Assembly: GCF_009689585.1 (NCBI RefSeq)
Contig: NZ_AP018694.1
Location: 186,001-250,000 of the forward strand
DNA length: 64,000 nucleotides
Source: Aquipluma nitroreducens
GTDB taxonomy: Bacteria > Bacteroidota > Bacteroidia > Bacteroidales > Prolixibacteraceae
Reading direction: 5' to 3'
The notes under the pieces were generated by a model. It was not told where the DNA came from. It saw only the letters and a list, made by a program, of their open reading frames with translations, and ran no database searches. How positions within the stretch are numbered: the first letter of the stretch is position 1; each line of letters begins with the position of its first letter. Of this stretch, positions 42,761 through 51,399 are shown piece after piece. Position numbers and translations under genes: made by a program.

Positions 42761-44293
42761 ATGAGAATAGCAGATTTATATATTCGGGTAAGCACCGACG
42801 AACAGGCAGATAGAGGTTACTCCCAACGTGACCAGGATGAAAGACTACATAAATACTGTGAAATAAACTCCATCCAAGTAAGAAAGGTTGTTTATGAGGA
42901 CCATTCTGCAAAAACATTCACTCGTCCGGCATGGACAAAATTATTAATTGACCTTCGAAAACATAGAGGGCATTCAGACCTTATACTGTTTACAAAGTGG
43001 GATAGGTTCAGCCGTAATGCCGGAGATGCCTACCAGATGATAAGTACTTTGCGGCGGCTTGGCGTGGAACCGCAGGCCGTTGAACAGCCATTAGACTTGT
43101 CCATCCCTGAAAATAAAATGATGCTAGCCTTTTACCTGGCAGCACCCGAAGTAGAAAATGACAGAAGAGCTTTGAATACTTTTCATGGTATGAGACGTGC
43201 CAAAAAGGAAGGTCGATGGATGGGGACTGCGCCTATAGGATATAGCAATAGAATAACCGAATCAGGAAAGAAATACATTGCGCCTAAAGATATACAGGGA
43301 GACATTATGCGTTGGGCTTTCAATGAACTTGCCAATGGAAAATTCAATACCGAACAGATATGGAAGATGGCTATGAGAAAAGGATTGGTTTGTAGCAAGC
43401 CTAACTTCTGGGTGGCCATACGAAATCCTGTCTATTGCGGTAGAATCTTTATTCCAAAATTTAAGGATGAAGAAAGTTTCATAGTTCAGGGTCAGCATGA
43501 ACCACTAATATCTGAAGCCCTGTTTTATGCGGTGCAGGATGTATTGGACGGACGCAAAAGAGTTAAACGAACCAAGATAATTGCCGATGATAACATTCCA
43601 TTGAGAGGTTTTCTGATATGTCCAAATTGTGGAAGGATATTAACAGCTAGTGCGTCCAAAGGACGTAATCAATACTACCATTATTATCATTGCAGTTCAG
43701 ACTGTGGCATTCGTTATAAAGCTCCGGAAGCCAATACTAAGATGGTGGATGAAATCCGGAAATATGTACAACCGTTACCTCGTCTTCAATTATTCAAAGA
43801 GGTAATTGTTAGTGTTTACAAGGCTAAGACACACGTCCAGCGCAACGAAGTTCAGCAATTGAAAATACAGTTGGAAGAAGCCAATAAAAGACTTTCAAAA
43901 GCAAGGGAACTGCTGCTCTGTGGTGACATTGAAGCTGATGATTACCGCACAATAAAAGCCGAAAGCGAGGAACGCATATATAGACTGGAGGCTAAATTAT
44001 CAGCATCAATAACGGACACAACCAACATTGAACCCTTATGGGATAAAGCTATCAGCAGCATTTCGCAATTGGATGTTTTGTATGAAAAAGGGACTGTAAC
44101 ACAGAAAAGAAAAATCATTGGTTCGATGTTCCCCGAAAAACTGACTTTCGACGGATTTCAATATCGAACCACTCGTATCAATGAAGCATTGAACCTCATG
44201 CTGCTGATAAACAGTAAAATACAAGGCAAAAAAAATGAGACAAATCCAACATTTTTGGACTTGTCTCATCAAGTGACCCAGCTGGGGATTTAA
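42761..44293 (+). CDS. large serine recombinase (resolvase/integrase)
   Basis: This 510-aa protein has an N-terminal resolvase domain with catalytic serine S11 in YIRVSTDEQ, and conserved arginines in KWDRFSRN and ENDRRA. The Recombinase domain follows (GTAPIGYSNRI...CGRIFIPKF). A zinc ribbon (CPNCGRILTASASKG...CSSDCG) and a coiled-coil (about 365-415) complete the large-serine-integrase layout. It would integrate and excise the element by att recombination. The last codons (LSHQVTQLGI) sit on the candidate right end GTGACCCAGCTGG. Confidence 0.9.
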   Translation: MRIADLYIRVSTDEQADRGYSQRDQDERLHKYCEINSIQVRKVVYEDHSAKTFTRPAWTKLLIDLRKHRGHSDLILFTKWDRFSRNAGDAYQMISTLRRLGVEPQAVEQPLDLSIPENKMMLAFYLAAPEVENDRRALNTFHGMRRAKKEGRWMGTAPIGYSNRITESGKKYIAPKDIQGDIMRWAFNELANGKFNTEQIWKMAMRKGLVCSKPNFWVAIRNPVYCGRIFIPKFKDEESFIVQGQHEPLISEALFYAVQDVLDGRKRVKRTKIIADDNIPLRGFLICPNCGRILTASASKGRNQYYHYYHCSSDCGIRYKAPEANTKMVDEIRKYVQPLPRLQLFKEVIVSVYKAKTHVQRNEVQQLKIQLEEANKRLSKARELLLCGDIEADDYRTIKAESEERIYRLEAKLSASITDTTNIEPLWDKAISSISQLDVLYEKGTVTQKRKIIGSMFPEKLTFDGFQYRTTRINEALNLMLLINSKIQGKKNETNPTFLDLSHQVTQLGI

Positions 44294-44477
44294 TCACCAA
44301 GGGTACTTATTTCAATATCAATATATTATAATCTTAATTCCCTAAAAGGGGTACGATCTGGACACTGTGCTAATCTAATTCTGTCTGCCTTTGACAAACG
44401 CGTGTCTGCATCAATCTCAGGTTCAAATTTACAATTATTTTTAGACAAACAAACATATTGAACATCAGTTTTTTATC

Positions 44478-44531
44478 TCAGGTGCAAGGTGCAAGCATAT
44501 CTATATAGATATGCTTGCACCTTGCACCTGA
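44478..44531. repeat. 54-bp perfect palindrome
   Basis: Every base from 44478 to 44504 pairs with its mirror position from 44505 to 44531, with no central loop, centred on TATA. The arm carries a doubled GGTGCAA unit. A T-run lies before it (44469-44474) and none after it, so it is not a simple forward terminator; read on the minus strand it would be followed by A's complement, a T-poor region. Possible roles are a replication or recombination structure, a dimeric protein site, or a MITE-like remnant. Confidence 0.85.
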
Positions 44532-44599
44532 CTGTTAATGACGTTTAAAGAATTTCGTATAATTTTCACGCATGTACTTTAGTTATGTAGAATGCAGTA

Positions 44600-44820
44600 T
44601 TCAAAGCCGGATTGTAGAAGAAAACAACTGTACGCAAACTCGGGCATAGTTTTGCAAAACATTTGCTTGAAAGCGGAACCGATATTCGCTACATTTAGTA
44701 ATCGTAAGGACCTACCAGTATTAAAACCATTATAATATACACGCACATTACTCCGATATCAGCAAAGGACATTGTTAGGCACTCGATCTATTACCCAGAA
44801 CACCAGAGATTAAAGGCTTA
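44600..44820 (+). pseudogene. decayed tyrosine recombinase C-terminus
   Basis: The frame from 44600 reads FKAGL, stop, [26 protein letters not shown], stop. This aligns with the integrase/XerD box [29 protein letters not shown]. The catalytic arginine of box II is a glycine here. Downstream, after frameshifts, an IYTHVSDISK-like and a SPLDLL-like piece remain (about 44735-44800). Only the last third survives, with several stops. It is probably the relic of the mobile element that brought or flanked the defence operon. Confidence 0.72.
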
Positions 44821-45146
44821 AGATAAAAATTCTAATTATCAATAAAAATTAAGAAAAGTACCATATCTTTGGTGTTAGATACTAGTTGTATGCAAGTGTA
44901 AAAAAGCACCGTAGATAGGTCAGTGCAATCTTGAGGGAATTTATTTTGTTTTTTTCTTCACACGCTAAAAAGAAGAAAAACCCACCCCACAAATAGTACA
45001 TTTGGTTTTTTGCTTACGCACAGGCAAACACTGAAAAAACCAAAAGAGCTATTTTTTGCCAACGCACCCGGACTGATTTAGTAACGCTTTTTATATTTAA
45101 AAGTGAGATATTAATTCTATTTTAGATGTTTCAATTCTGAAATGAA
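44821..45146. other. non-coding leader upstream of the defence operon
   Basis: No gene is visible. TTTGGTTTTTT (45001-45011) and AAAAAACCAAA (45034-45044) form an inverted repeat, possibly a terminator that insulates the operon. The promoter for the XRE gene should lie between 45050 and 45140, but I see no clear TTTG -7 box. The regulatory 21-bp repeat is absent. Confidence 0.4.
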
Positions 45147-45341
45147 ATGAACAGAATAAAAGAAGTATTGGAAGAAAAAGGGATTAAGCAGACATGGTTA
45201 GCCGAAAAGCTCGGTAAAAGTTACAATATGGTTAATGGTTATGTTCAAAATAGACAACAACCAAGATTGGAAATTTTAAATGACATTGCTAAAATCCTTG
45301 ATGTAGATGTAAAAGATTTAATTGTCAGCAGTAAACCATGA
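45147..45341 (+). CDS. XRE-family control protein of the defence operon
   Basis: This 64-aa single-domain HTH_3 protein (IKQTWLAEKLGKSYNMVNGYVQNRQQPRLEILNDIAKILDV) resembles the small controllers that precede restriction-modification genes in Bacteroidetes. It would repress or time expression of the operon. It overlaps the hsdS start by 4 bp (ATGA). Confidence 0.87.
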   Translation: MNRIKEVLEEKGIKQTWLAEKLGKSYNMVNGYVQNRQQPRLEILNDIAKILDVDVKDLIVSSKP

Positions 45342-47113
45342 GCCAAAATATACGAATTGAAATACCGAGCAGTTGGTTACAAGTAGGATTGTCAGATTTA
45401 TTTCTCGATCCTAAAAACAATATTGTAGATGGCCCATTTGGATCAAATTTAAAAGCTAGTGAATACAAAGAGGAAGGCGTTCCTATTATTAGAATTCAGA
45501 ATATAGATCGCAACAAATTTATTGACAAAAATATTAATTACGTCACTGAAGAAAAAGCTGAATTTCTTTCCAGACATAGTTTTCAAAGTGGTGATATAAT
45601 TATTACAAAGCTTGGGACTCCGGTAGGAAAAGCCTGTTTTGTTCCTGAAATATTTGAAAGAGGAATTATAGTTGCTGATTTAATAAGGGTTAGAATAGAT
45701 AATGATAACATTAATGAAAAATTTTTAGTCTATCAAATTAACTCTAGTTTTCTAATTACGCAATTTGAAAAGTTTACTAAAGGAACAACGAGGCCAAGAA
45801 TTAACTTGAGTATTGTTCGAGAACTAAAATTCAATCTGCCACCACTCAAAGAACAACAACGCATTGTTGCGGTCATTGAAGAATTGTTTAGTGATTTGGA
45901 TAATGGCATAGCTAATCTAAAACTTGCGCAAAATCAACTTAAGGTATATCGACAGGCTTTATTAAAATATGCTTTTAATGGTAAACTAACAGAAAAATGG
46001 CGTTTAGAAAATAATCCTGAATCTACAGAAAAACTTCTGGAAAGCTTTAAAGAAGAACGTATAAAACGATACAAACAGGAATTGACTGAATGGAAAAAGT
46101 CAATAAAGCAATGGGAGGAGGATGGTAAAAAGGGAGCAAAGCCGTTAAAGCTCAAAAAGAATAGAGAAATTACAGATAATAATCATTTGATAATAAATAC
46201 ACTACCTGCAATTCCGGTTAATTGGAAATATACAAAATTAGGTAATATAGGAAATCTGGAAAGAGGCAAATCCAAACATCGACCTCGAAATGATGCTCGA
46301 TTATTTGGAGGTGAGTATCCCTTTATTCAAACAGGAGAAGTCAGGAATTCAAATGTTGCTATTCGAAAGTATGAAAAAACATATAGCGATTTTGGACTTC
46401 AGCAAAGTAAATTATGGAAGAAAGGAACTTTATGTATAACTATTGCTGCAAATATAGCTGAAACGGCATTTTTAGGATTTGATGCTTGTTTCCCAGATAG
46501 CGTAGTCGGATTTACTCCTGAAAAAGAACCTACTGATAGGTATCTTTTTCATTTTTTAGAGTTTAATAAAACTAAAATTGAAGAATTCGCTTCTGCAACC
46601 GCCCAAAAAAACATAAACCTAAATATTTTAGACAATCTTTATATTCCATTTTGCACGTTAAAAGAACAAGAAGAAATTATAAATTATTTAGATTCTACTT
46701 TTTCAATAGTTGATAATATTCAAAATACGATAGAAAAATCTTTCCAAAAATCAGAAGCTCTTCGTCATAGCATTCTTAAAAAAGCTTTTCAAGGAAAGTT
46801 AGTTGAACAAAATTCCGATGAAGAGCCTGCGAGTGAAATACTGAGAAGAATCAAGGTTGAAAAGGCAAAATATCTTAGGAATCAAAAGCAGGAAAAGAAA
46901 AAAGTACCTCAAAAAATAAAGAAGATGAGTAATGAACTAAGCATTGAAGAAGTACTCAATACTTCCAATAAACCCATGCTCGCTGTAGATGTATGGCAAC
47001 AAAGCAGACATAAAGGCAACATAGAAGAGTTTTATTCTGAGCTAAAAAAGATTCAGGAAAAAATCAAAGAAGTAAAAAATGGCACAGAATCATTAATGTC
47101 TCTGAAATCATGA
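45338..47113 (+). CDS. hsdS: type I restriction-modification specificity subunit
   Basis: This 591-aa protein has two target-recognition domains. TRD1 is about 10-185 (IVDGPFGSNLKASEYKEEGVPIIRIQNI...NLPPLKEQQRIVAVIEELF). TRD2 is about 285-465 (WKYTKLGNIGNLERGKSKHRPRNDARLFGGEYPFIQTGEV...). The conserved helical spacers QNQLKVYRQALLKYAFNGKLTEKWR and SEALRHSILKKAFQGKLVEQ follow them. A C-terminal extension (about 530-591: LSIEEVLNTSNKPMLAVDVWQQSRHKGNIEEFYSELK) looks like a small winged-helix tail seen in EcoAI-type HsdS. It forms the methyltransferase with HsdM, here four genes downstream, an unusual separation. Confidence 0.9.
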   Translation: MSQNIRIEIPSSWLQVGLSDLFLDPKNNIVDGPFGSNLKASEYKEEGVPIIRIQNIDRNKFIDKNINYVTEEKAEFLSRHSFQSGDIIITKLGTPVGKACFVPEIFERGIIVADLIRVRIDNDNINEKFLVYQINSSFLITQFEKFTKGTTRPRINLSIVRELKFNLPPLKEQQRIVAVIEELFSDLDNGIANLKLAQNQLKVYRQALLKYAFNGKLTEKWRLENNPESTEKLLESFKEERIKRYKQELTEWKKSIKQWEEDGKKGAKPLKLKKNREITDNNHLIINTLPAIPVNWKYTKLGNIGNLERGKSKHRPRNDARLFGGEYPFIQTGEVRNSNVAIRKYEKTYSDFGLQQSKLWKKGTLCITIAANIAETAFLGFDACFPDSVVGFTPEKEPTDRYLFHFLEFNKTKIEEFASATAQKNINLNILDNLYIPFCTLKEQEEIINYLDSTFSIVDNIQNTIEKSFQKSEALRHSILKKAFQGKLVEQNSDEEPASEILRRIKVEKAKYLRNQKQEKKKVPQKIKKMSNELSIEEVLNTSNKPMLAVDVWQQSRHKGNIEEFYSELKKIQEKIKEVKNGTESLMSLKS

Positions 47114-48696
47114 GAATAGATAAAGTACATATCAAATCTCGCTTCAAAAATCTCGTAGATTTCACCATAGATATCGATGAAAATGCGTGGGAAACGGTAT
47201 TGTTGGGCTTGAATGCAACCGGTAAATCAAACTTCCTCGAATCCTTGGTCATTATCTTTAGAGACCTGGATTTGATTTATATTCACAATCGAAAAATAAA
47301 ACAACAGTTTGACTACTATATAAAGTATGAATGTAGAGAAAATAATATTGAGATTTCTTTAGAAGGAAATAAATATCAATTCATAGTTAACGAGAAAGAG
47401 CTTACGACTGAATTCACCAAAAATATTGAACACTATTTACCTAAGCACATCTTTATTTATTATTCAGGTATTAGTGATCGCCTATCTGATTTGTATATTC
47501 CACATCAGAAACTTTATTATGAAGAGATTATTAAAGCGGATGCAAAAATTGGTCAATTTGATACAATTCGTAGAATTTTTCTAGCACAGAACATACATGC
47601 AAATTTTGCCTTGATCGCTTTTTACATGTTCAAAGAAGATCAAGGTGACGAGACAATTAAATTTCTTAAAGAAGAGTTAAAAATCACAGACTTTGGTTCT
47701 GCTCTATTTATGTTAAAAGAACCAGATTGGGCTAAGTCAAGAAAAAACAAGAACGCCCTATTATGGGGAGCAAAGGGCCTAGTGAGAGATTTTTTAGATG
47801 ATTTATTAAGATTTTCGCTTGCACCCATTCAGCATAAAGCTAGAGTAGATGTATCATACAAGAAAGCGGAAACTCAAGATAGACTTTACCTATACCTGAG
47901 AGATAAGGAAACTTTTTTAGATTTAATTGAATTTAAGTACAAAAATAAAATTGCACTATTCAATGCATTAGAAAGTATTCACATCTCCGATATGCTACAT
48001 GATGTTAAAATTAAGGTAAAGAAGGAAAATGTAGATGGTGAATTAGCGATGTCTGAACTCAGTGAGGGTGAAAAACAATTATTAACTGTTTTGGGATTGT
48101 TAAAATTTACCAAAGATGAAGAATCTCTAATTCTACTTGATGAACCTGATACTCATTTAAACCCAATGTGGAAATGGAAGTTCTTGGACTATTTAGACCG
48201 GGTAGTAAAACGGAAAGAAAATACTCAAATCATATTCTGCTCACATGATCCCTTAGTGATCGGAAACCTAAAAAAGAACCAAGTTCAAATTTTCAAGAAG
48301 AATCAAGAAGGTAAAACTGAAGCATTCAATCCACATATAAGTCCAAGGGAAATGAGTGTATCAAAGATACTTACGAGTGAGTTATTTGGAATTCCTTCAC
48401 TGATGAGTAAAAAGCTAGAAGATTTACTAAATCAGAAAAGATTTCTTCAAGCAAAGATTTCTCAGGGAGAACTTGGTGATGATGAAAAACATGAATTTGA
48501 AAGACTAAAAAATTATTTTGATGGCATTGGCTTTAATGATGATACCGCAGACAGTAGATACAATCAATTTTTGAAATTAACAAGTGAAAACAAAGCTTTT
48601 ACGAATAGGAAATATACCAAAGAAGAATCCGAAGAACTTGACAGAATTGCTAAAGAAGTTTTAGAAGAAATCTTGAAAGAAGAACGCGAAGAATGA
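47110..48696 (+). CDS. Septu-like AAA/ABC-type ATPase (PtuA-like)
   Basis: This 528-aa ATPase has Walker A GLNATGKS (33-40), the ABC signature LSEGEKQLL, Walker B LILLDEPDTHLNP and a switch histidine in IFCSHDP, the layout of OLD/RecF-like defence ATPases. It overlaps hsdS by 4 bp and the HNH gene by 4 bp. A large ATPase directly coupled to a TIGR02646-type HNH gene is the Septu (PtuA-PtuB) arrangement. The ATPase would sense infection and hold the nuclease. An alternative is another AAA_21-type effector, but the partner gene favours Septu. Confidence 0.83.
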   Translation: MRIDKVHIKSRFKNLVDFTIDIDENAWETVLLGLNATGKSNFLESLVIIFRDLDLIYIHNRKIKQQFDYYIKYECRENNIEISLEGNKYQFIVNEKELTTEFTKNIEHYLPKHIFIYYSGISDRLSDLYIPHQKLYYEEIIKADAKIGQFDTIRRIFLAQNIHANFALIAFYMFKEDQGDETIKFLKEELKITDFGSALFMLKEPDWAKSRKNKNALLWGAKGLVRDFLDDLLRFSLAPIQHKARVDVSYKKAETQDRLYLYLRDKETFLDLIEFKYKNKIALFNALESIHISDMLHDVKIKVKKENVDGELAMSELSEGEKQLLTVLGLLKFTKDEESLILLDEPDTHLNPMWKWKFLDYLDRVVKRKENTQIIFCSHDPLVIGNLKKNQVQIFKKNQEGKTEAFNPHISPREMSVSKILTSELFGIPSLMSKKLEDLLNQKRFLQAKISQGELGDDEKHEFERLKNYFDGIGFNDDTADSRYNQFLKLTSENKAFTNRKYTKEESEELDRIAKEVLEEILKEEREE

Positions 48697-49574
48697 GGTA
48701 TATAGATATCCATAAAATAGAAGATAAAGTTGCAAATTTAGGTTGGGATGCAATTAAGCAAGCTCATTTAAATGCGATGCAAGGTTTGACTGTAGAGGAA
48801 AGAAAAAAATACATTACAGATCATCCAGATTGGAATCAGCTTCAACCTGCTATGTTAGGACTTTCTCATAATAAATGTTGGTATTCTGAAGCTCCAATTG
48901 GAAATGGCGATATGGAAGTAGATCATTTTAGGCCAAAAAATAAATCCAAGCAGAAAATTGATTACACGGACTCAAATAGTAAGTCAATAATTCATAAGAC
49001 TAATGGTTATTGGTGGTTGGCTTATGATTGGGATAATTATCGACTAGCAGGTGCATTAGCCAATAAACTTAGAAGAGATCGATTAGGGGATTGTGATGAA
49101 GTAAAGGGAAAAGGAGATTATTTTCCTTTAGATATAGCAGTAGGCAGAGTTGCAAATGATGAAGAAAATATAACGTGTGAAGAAGCTATTCTTTTAGATC
49201 CAATAAACCCAGTAGACGTATGTTTGTTAACTTTTGATAAGGGAATCCCTATACCAGCTACCAATGATAACATTGAAATAGAAAGAGTAAAGCAATCCAT
49301 ATTTTATTATCATCTTGATTTAGACCAGTTAAATAGGGATAGGAAAATTGTATGGGATGATTGTGTAGAACAACTAAAGGATGCAAAAGAAAGCATTGAT
49401 AATTCAATAACTCCTGCCGATAAGAAAGCAATGGTGAAAAAGTGTTTTAGGGAGATTCGAAAATTAGTAGATTCTGAACGTAGACCCTTTACGAGTACTG
49501 CAAAGGCCTGTTTAATGGTTTATTCAGAATTAAATGGTTTTCCTTGGTTAAAAGGTTTGGTAAGAACACTTTAA
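48693..49574 (+). CDS. Septu-like HNH nuclease (PtuB-like, TIGR02646-type)
   Basis: This 293-aa protein has the HNH-type box of the TIGR02646 group. KCWYSEAPIGNGDMEVDHFRPK (C62, D77-H78) matches the C..C/E...HIEHFRPK pattern. GYWWLAYDWDNYRLAGALANKLRRD then supplies the Asn-containing segment, followed by KGDYFPL and LLDPINP as in the family. It is the likely DNA- or RNA-cleaving effector of the Septu pair. The 4-bp overlap with the ATPase implies stoichiometric production. Confidence 0.83.
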   Translation: MRYIDIHKIEDKVANLGWDAIKQAHLNAMQGLTVEERKKYITDHPDWNQLQPAMLGLSHNKCWYSEAPIGNGDMEVDHFRPKNKSKQKIDYTDSNSKSIIHKTNGYWWLAYDWDNYRLAGALANKLRRDRLGDCDEVKGKGDYFPLDIAVGRVANDEENITCEEAILLDPINPVDVCLLTFDKGIPIPATNDNIEIERVKQSIFYYHLDLDQLNRDRKIVWDDCVEQLKDAKESIDNSITPADKKAMVKKCFREIRKLVDSERRPFTSTAKACLMVYSELNGFPWLKGLVRTL

Positions 49575-49583
49575 AAATGGCAT

Positions 49584-51395
49584 ATGAAACTTGAATTGTT
49601 AAAACCAAATCACGTAATTGAGGCAGCAAAACTAATTGACGAGCAAGGTATTCCTAAAGACCATGTTTCGAGTCAATATTACGTTGTTGTTAACGGCAAG
49701 GAGTACCCTTTTAAGTATTTGGTTAGAACAGCCTTTTCATTAGTTTCAGATGAGAAGCTTCAGTTTCAGTCTAATGACTCTTATCGTAACTATATCAAAA
49801 ATCTTGGTTTTGATACGACCTATTATGAAGGTGGGTATAACTTCTTTACAAAAGAAGAATTGGAGTTTTATAGCTCTATTGTAAATACGGATTATAGAAC
49901 TTCTAATAAAGAACAACAATTATATGGTCAGAAACTCTATCCCATAATAGCAAAAGCAAAATATTGGGCAGAGCAACTGTTGTTTGATGATTTTAAATTA
50001 AGGAAAGATGGTAATTGGTTAAATGGCCATGTAGCCCGCATAAAACCCTACTTCTGGCCTCGAATTTACAAAGATGAAGACAAAGACATTTTCTTCAATG
50101 TTGAAGTAAACGGTTCCGAACGGTTTATTGGTTATAAGCTCGATGGCTATTACGAAACTACTAAAGCATTACCTGATTATAAAATTAAAATACTTAATGA
50201 GTTCAAAAATTTAATTAATTGGGAATGGCCAAGAATTCCTTTTGATGAACTTGAAGCCTATGATTGGGAAAGATTATTAAAAGAAAGTCGTGATTATATC
50301 AAGAAATATTTATCGCATCATGATAATCTTAAAAAACTGTTGTCAAAAGAAACCAAAATAGCCCGTATTACATGGAATACAAACAAATGGATTAAACCTT
50401 CAGGGAGAAATGGAAAATCAACAAATCCAAGTTTCGAATTTGAACATGGGTTTGGTCACGAAGAATGGCTTTTTGATGGTGATAAAGCAATTGATGGTTT
50501 CAAGTTTGGTTTTTTAGAACCAATTCACAAATACCGCTCAAAATACGAAGGAAAAATATTTGACATTTCTCTTTATACCCGAGATAGCGAATCCAATCAA
50601 AGTTTCTGGGTTACTACATTAAAAAATGTTGAAGTTCTTATGTCTAAAGAATCAGATGTTGTTTTGTCTCACTACCAAGAAGAAGGTTGGTATGATGGTA
50701 TGAAGGCAGACCTTTTCAACCTTAATTTGGATTCTAAACAATTAGACGAATGGATAAAAGAAGATTCATCTTTACTTTTTAATGTGAAATTCGAAGCTGT
50801 TCAAATTTCAGAAATACCCCAAGAAATTACCCCCATATTAGATGAAAAGGATATTCCTTCAAATCGGTATACTTTGATGGATATCCCTTATGAAGTTCAA
50901 AAGAAATATGAGGAAAAGAATAAAACTGGTTTTTCATTTGAAAATTCAGGTAGCACTGATGCCGATTTAACATCTGGAGGAATTAGAAAAGGAACTGGAA
51001 GGGAAGTTGAACTGGATTATAAACACAATGATTTACAAAAGTTTTTTTTAAAATACCTTAAAAAAAGTTACGGTGAAGCAGTTGCAAAAAGAGAGTGCAC
51101 GGCTTATGGCTCTTCTCGTATTGATATAACAAGAAAAACGGAAACAGGTTATATTTTTTATGAAATAAAAACTTATAATAGTTTACGTGCATCAATTAGG
51201 GAAGGAATTGGACAATTACTTGAATATTGCCTTTACCCTAATGTTCAAGAGGCTGAGAAGTTAGTATTAGTATCACATGTAGAACCTTCTAATGAATTGA
51301 TAGGTTATCTAAACCACATTAAAGAATTTATAAATATCCCCTTTTCATACATCCATTTTGATACTGAAAAAGAGGAAGTAATATCAGAAATATAA
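49584..51395 (+). CDS. candidate defence effector: McrA-like head plus PD-(D/E)XK nuclease domain
   Basis: I recognise this 603-aa protein only in parts. Residues 1-75 (HVIEAAKLIDEQGIPKDHVSSQYYVVVNGKEYPFKYLVRTAF) resemble the N-terminal head domain of ScoMcrA-like modification-dependent nucleases. The middle (about 255-340: ARITWNTNKWIKPSGR, FEFEHGFGHEEWLFDG) may be a second DNA-binding region. The C-terminus has a PD-(D/E)XK pattern: D514 in SSRIDITRK, E527-x-K529 in FYEIKTYN, Q in EGIGQLLEYC. It would cleave DNA, perhaps sensing its modification state. It sits 9 bp after the HNH gene and 4 bp before hsdM, in the place expected for a restriction subunit. Confidence 0.6.
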   Translation: MKLELLKPNHVIEAAKLIDEQGIPKDHVSSQYYVVVNGKEYPFKYLVRTAFSLVSDEKLQFQSNDSYRNYIKNLGFDTTYYEGGYNFFTKEELEFYSSIVNTDYRTSNKEQQLYGQKLYPIIAKAKYWAEQLLFDDFKLRKDGNWLNGHVARIKPYFWPRIYKDEDKDIFFNVEVNGSERFIGYKLDGYYETTKALPDYKIKILNEFKNLINWEWPRIPFDELEAYDWERLLKESRDYIKKYLSHHDNLKKLLSKETKIARITWNTNKWIKPSGRNGKSTNPSFEFEHGFGHEEWLFDGDKAIDGFKFGFLEPIHKYRSKYEGKIFDISLYTRDSESNQSFWVTTLKNVEVLMSKESDVVLSHYQEEGWYDGMKADLFNLNLDSKQLDEWIKEDSSLLFNVKFEAVQISEIPQEITPILDEKDIPSNRYTLMDIPYEVQKKYEEKNKTGFSFENSGSTDADLTSGGIRKGTGREVELDYKHNDLQKFFLKYLKKSYGEAVAKRECTAYGSSRIDITRKTETGYIFYEIKTYNSLRASIREGIGQLLEYCLYPNVQEAEKLVLVSHVEPSNELIGYLNHIKEFINIPFSYIHFDTEKEEVISEI

Positions 51396-51399
51396 GCTT

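Larger units (their letters stand above)
38823..44300. mobile_element. integrative mobilizable element with serine recombinase
   Basis: The span contains a serine recombinase, a relaxase, a MobC-type accessory protein, a likely oriT and a truncated coupling protein. GTGACCCATCTGGAG near 38825 resembles GTGACCCAGCTGGGG near 44273, beside the 3' end of the recombinase gene. These are candidate ends, but similarity outside the core is weak. With no intact coupling protein or conjugation genes it would need a helper element to move. The boundaries are tentative. Confidence 0.55.

Noticed and set aside
44774-44880. GTTAGGC and GTTAGAT resemble integron attC core sites
   Set aside because: No matching inverse core or imperfect palindrome was found. 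The first lies within the decayed tyrosine recombinase reading, which explains it better.
45001-45044. Inverted repeat before the XRE gene as an XRE operator
   Set aside because: It is an A/T-run pair typical of a terminator and lies about 100 bp upstream. No short symmetric operator next to the start was found.
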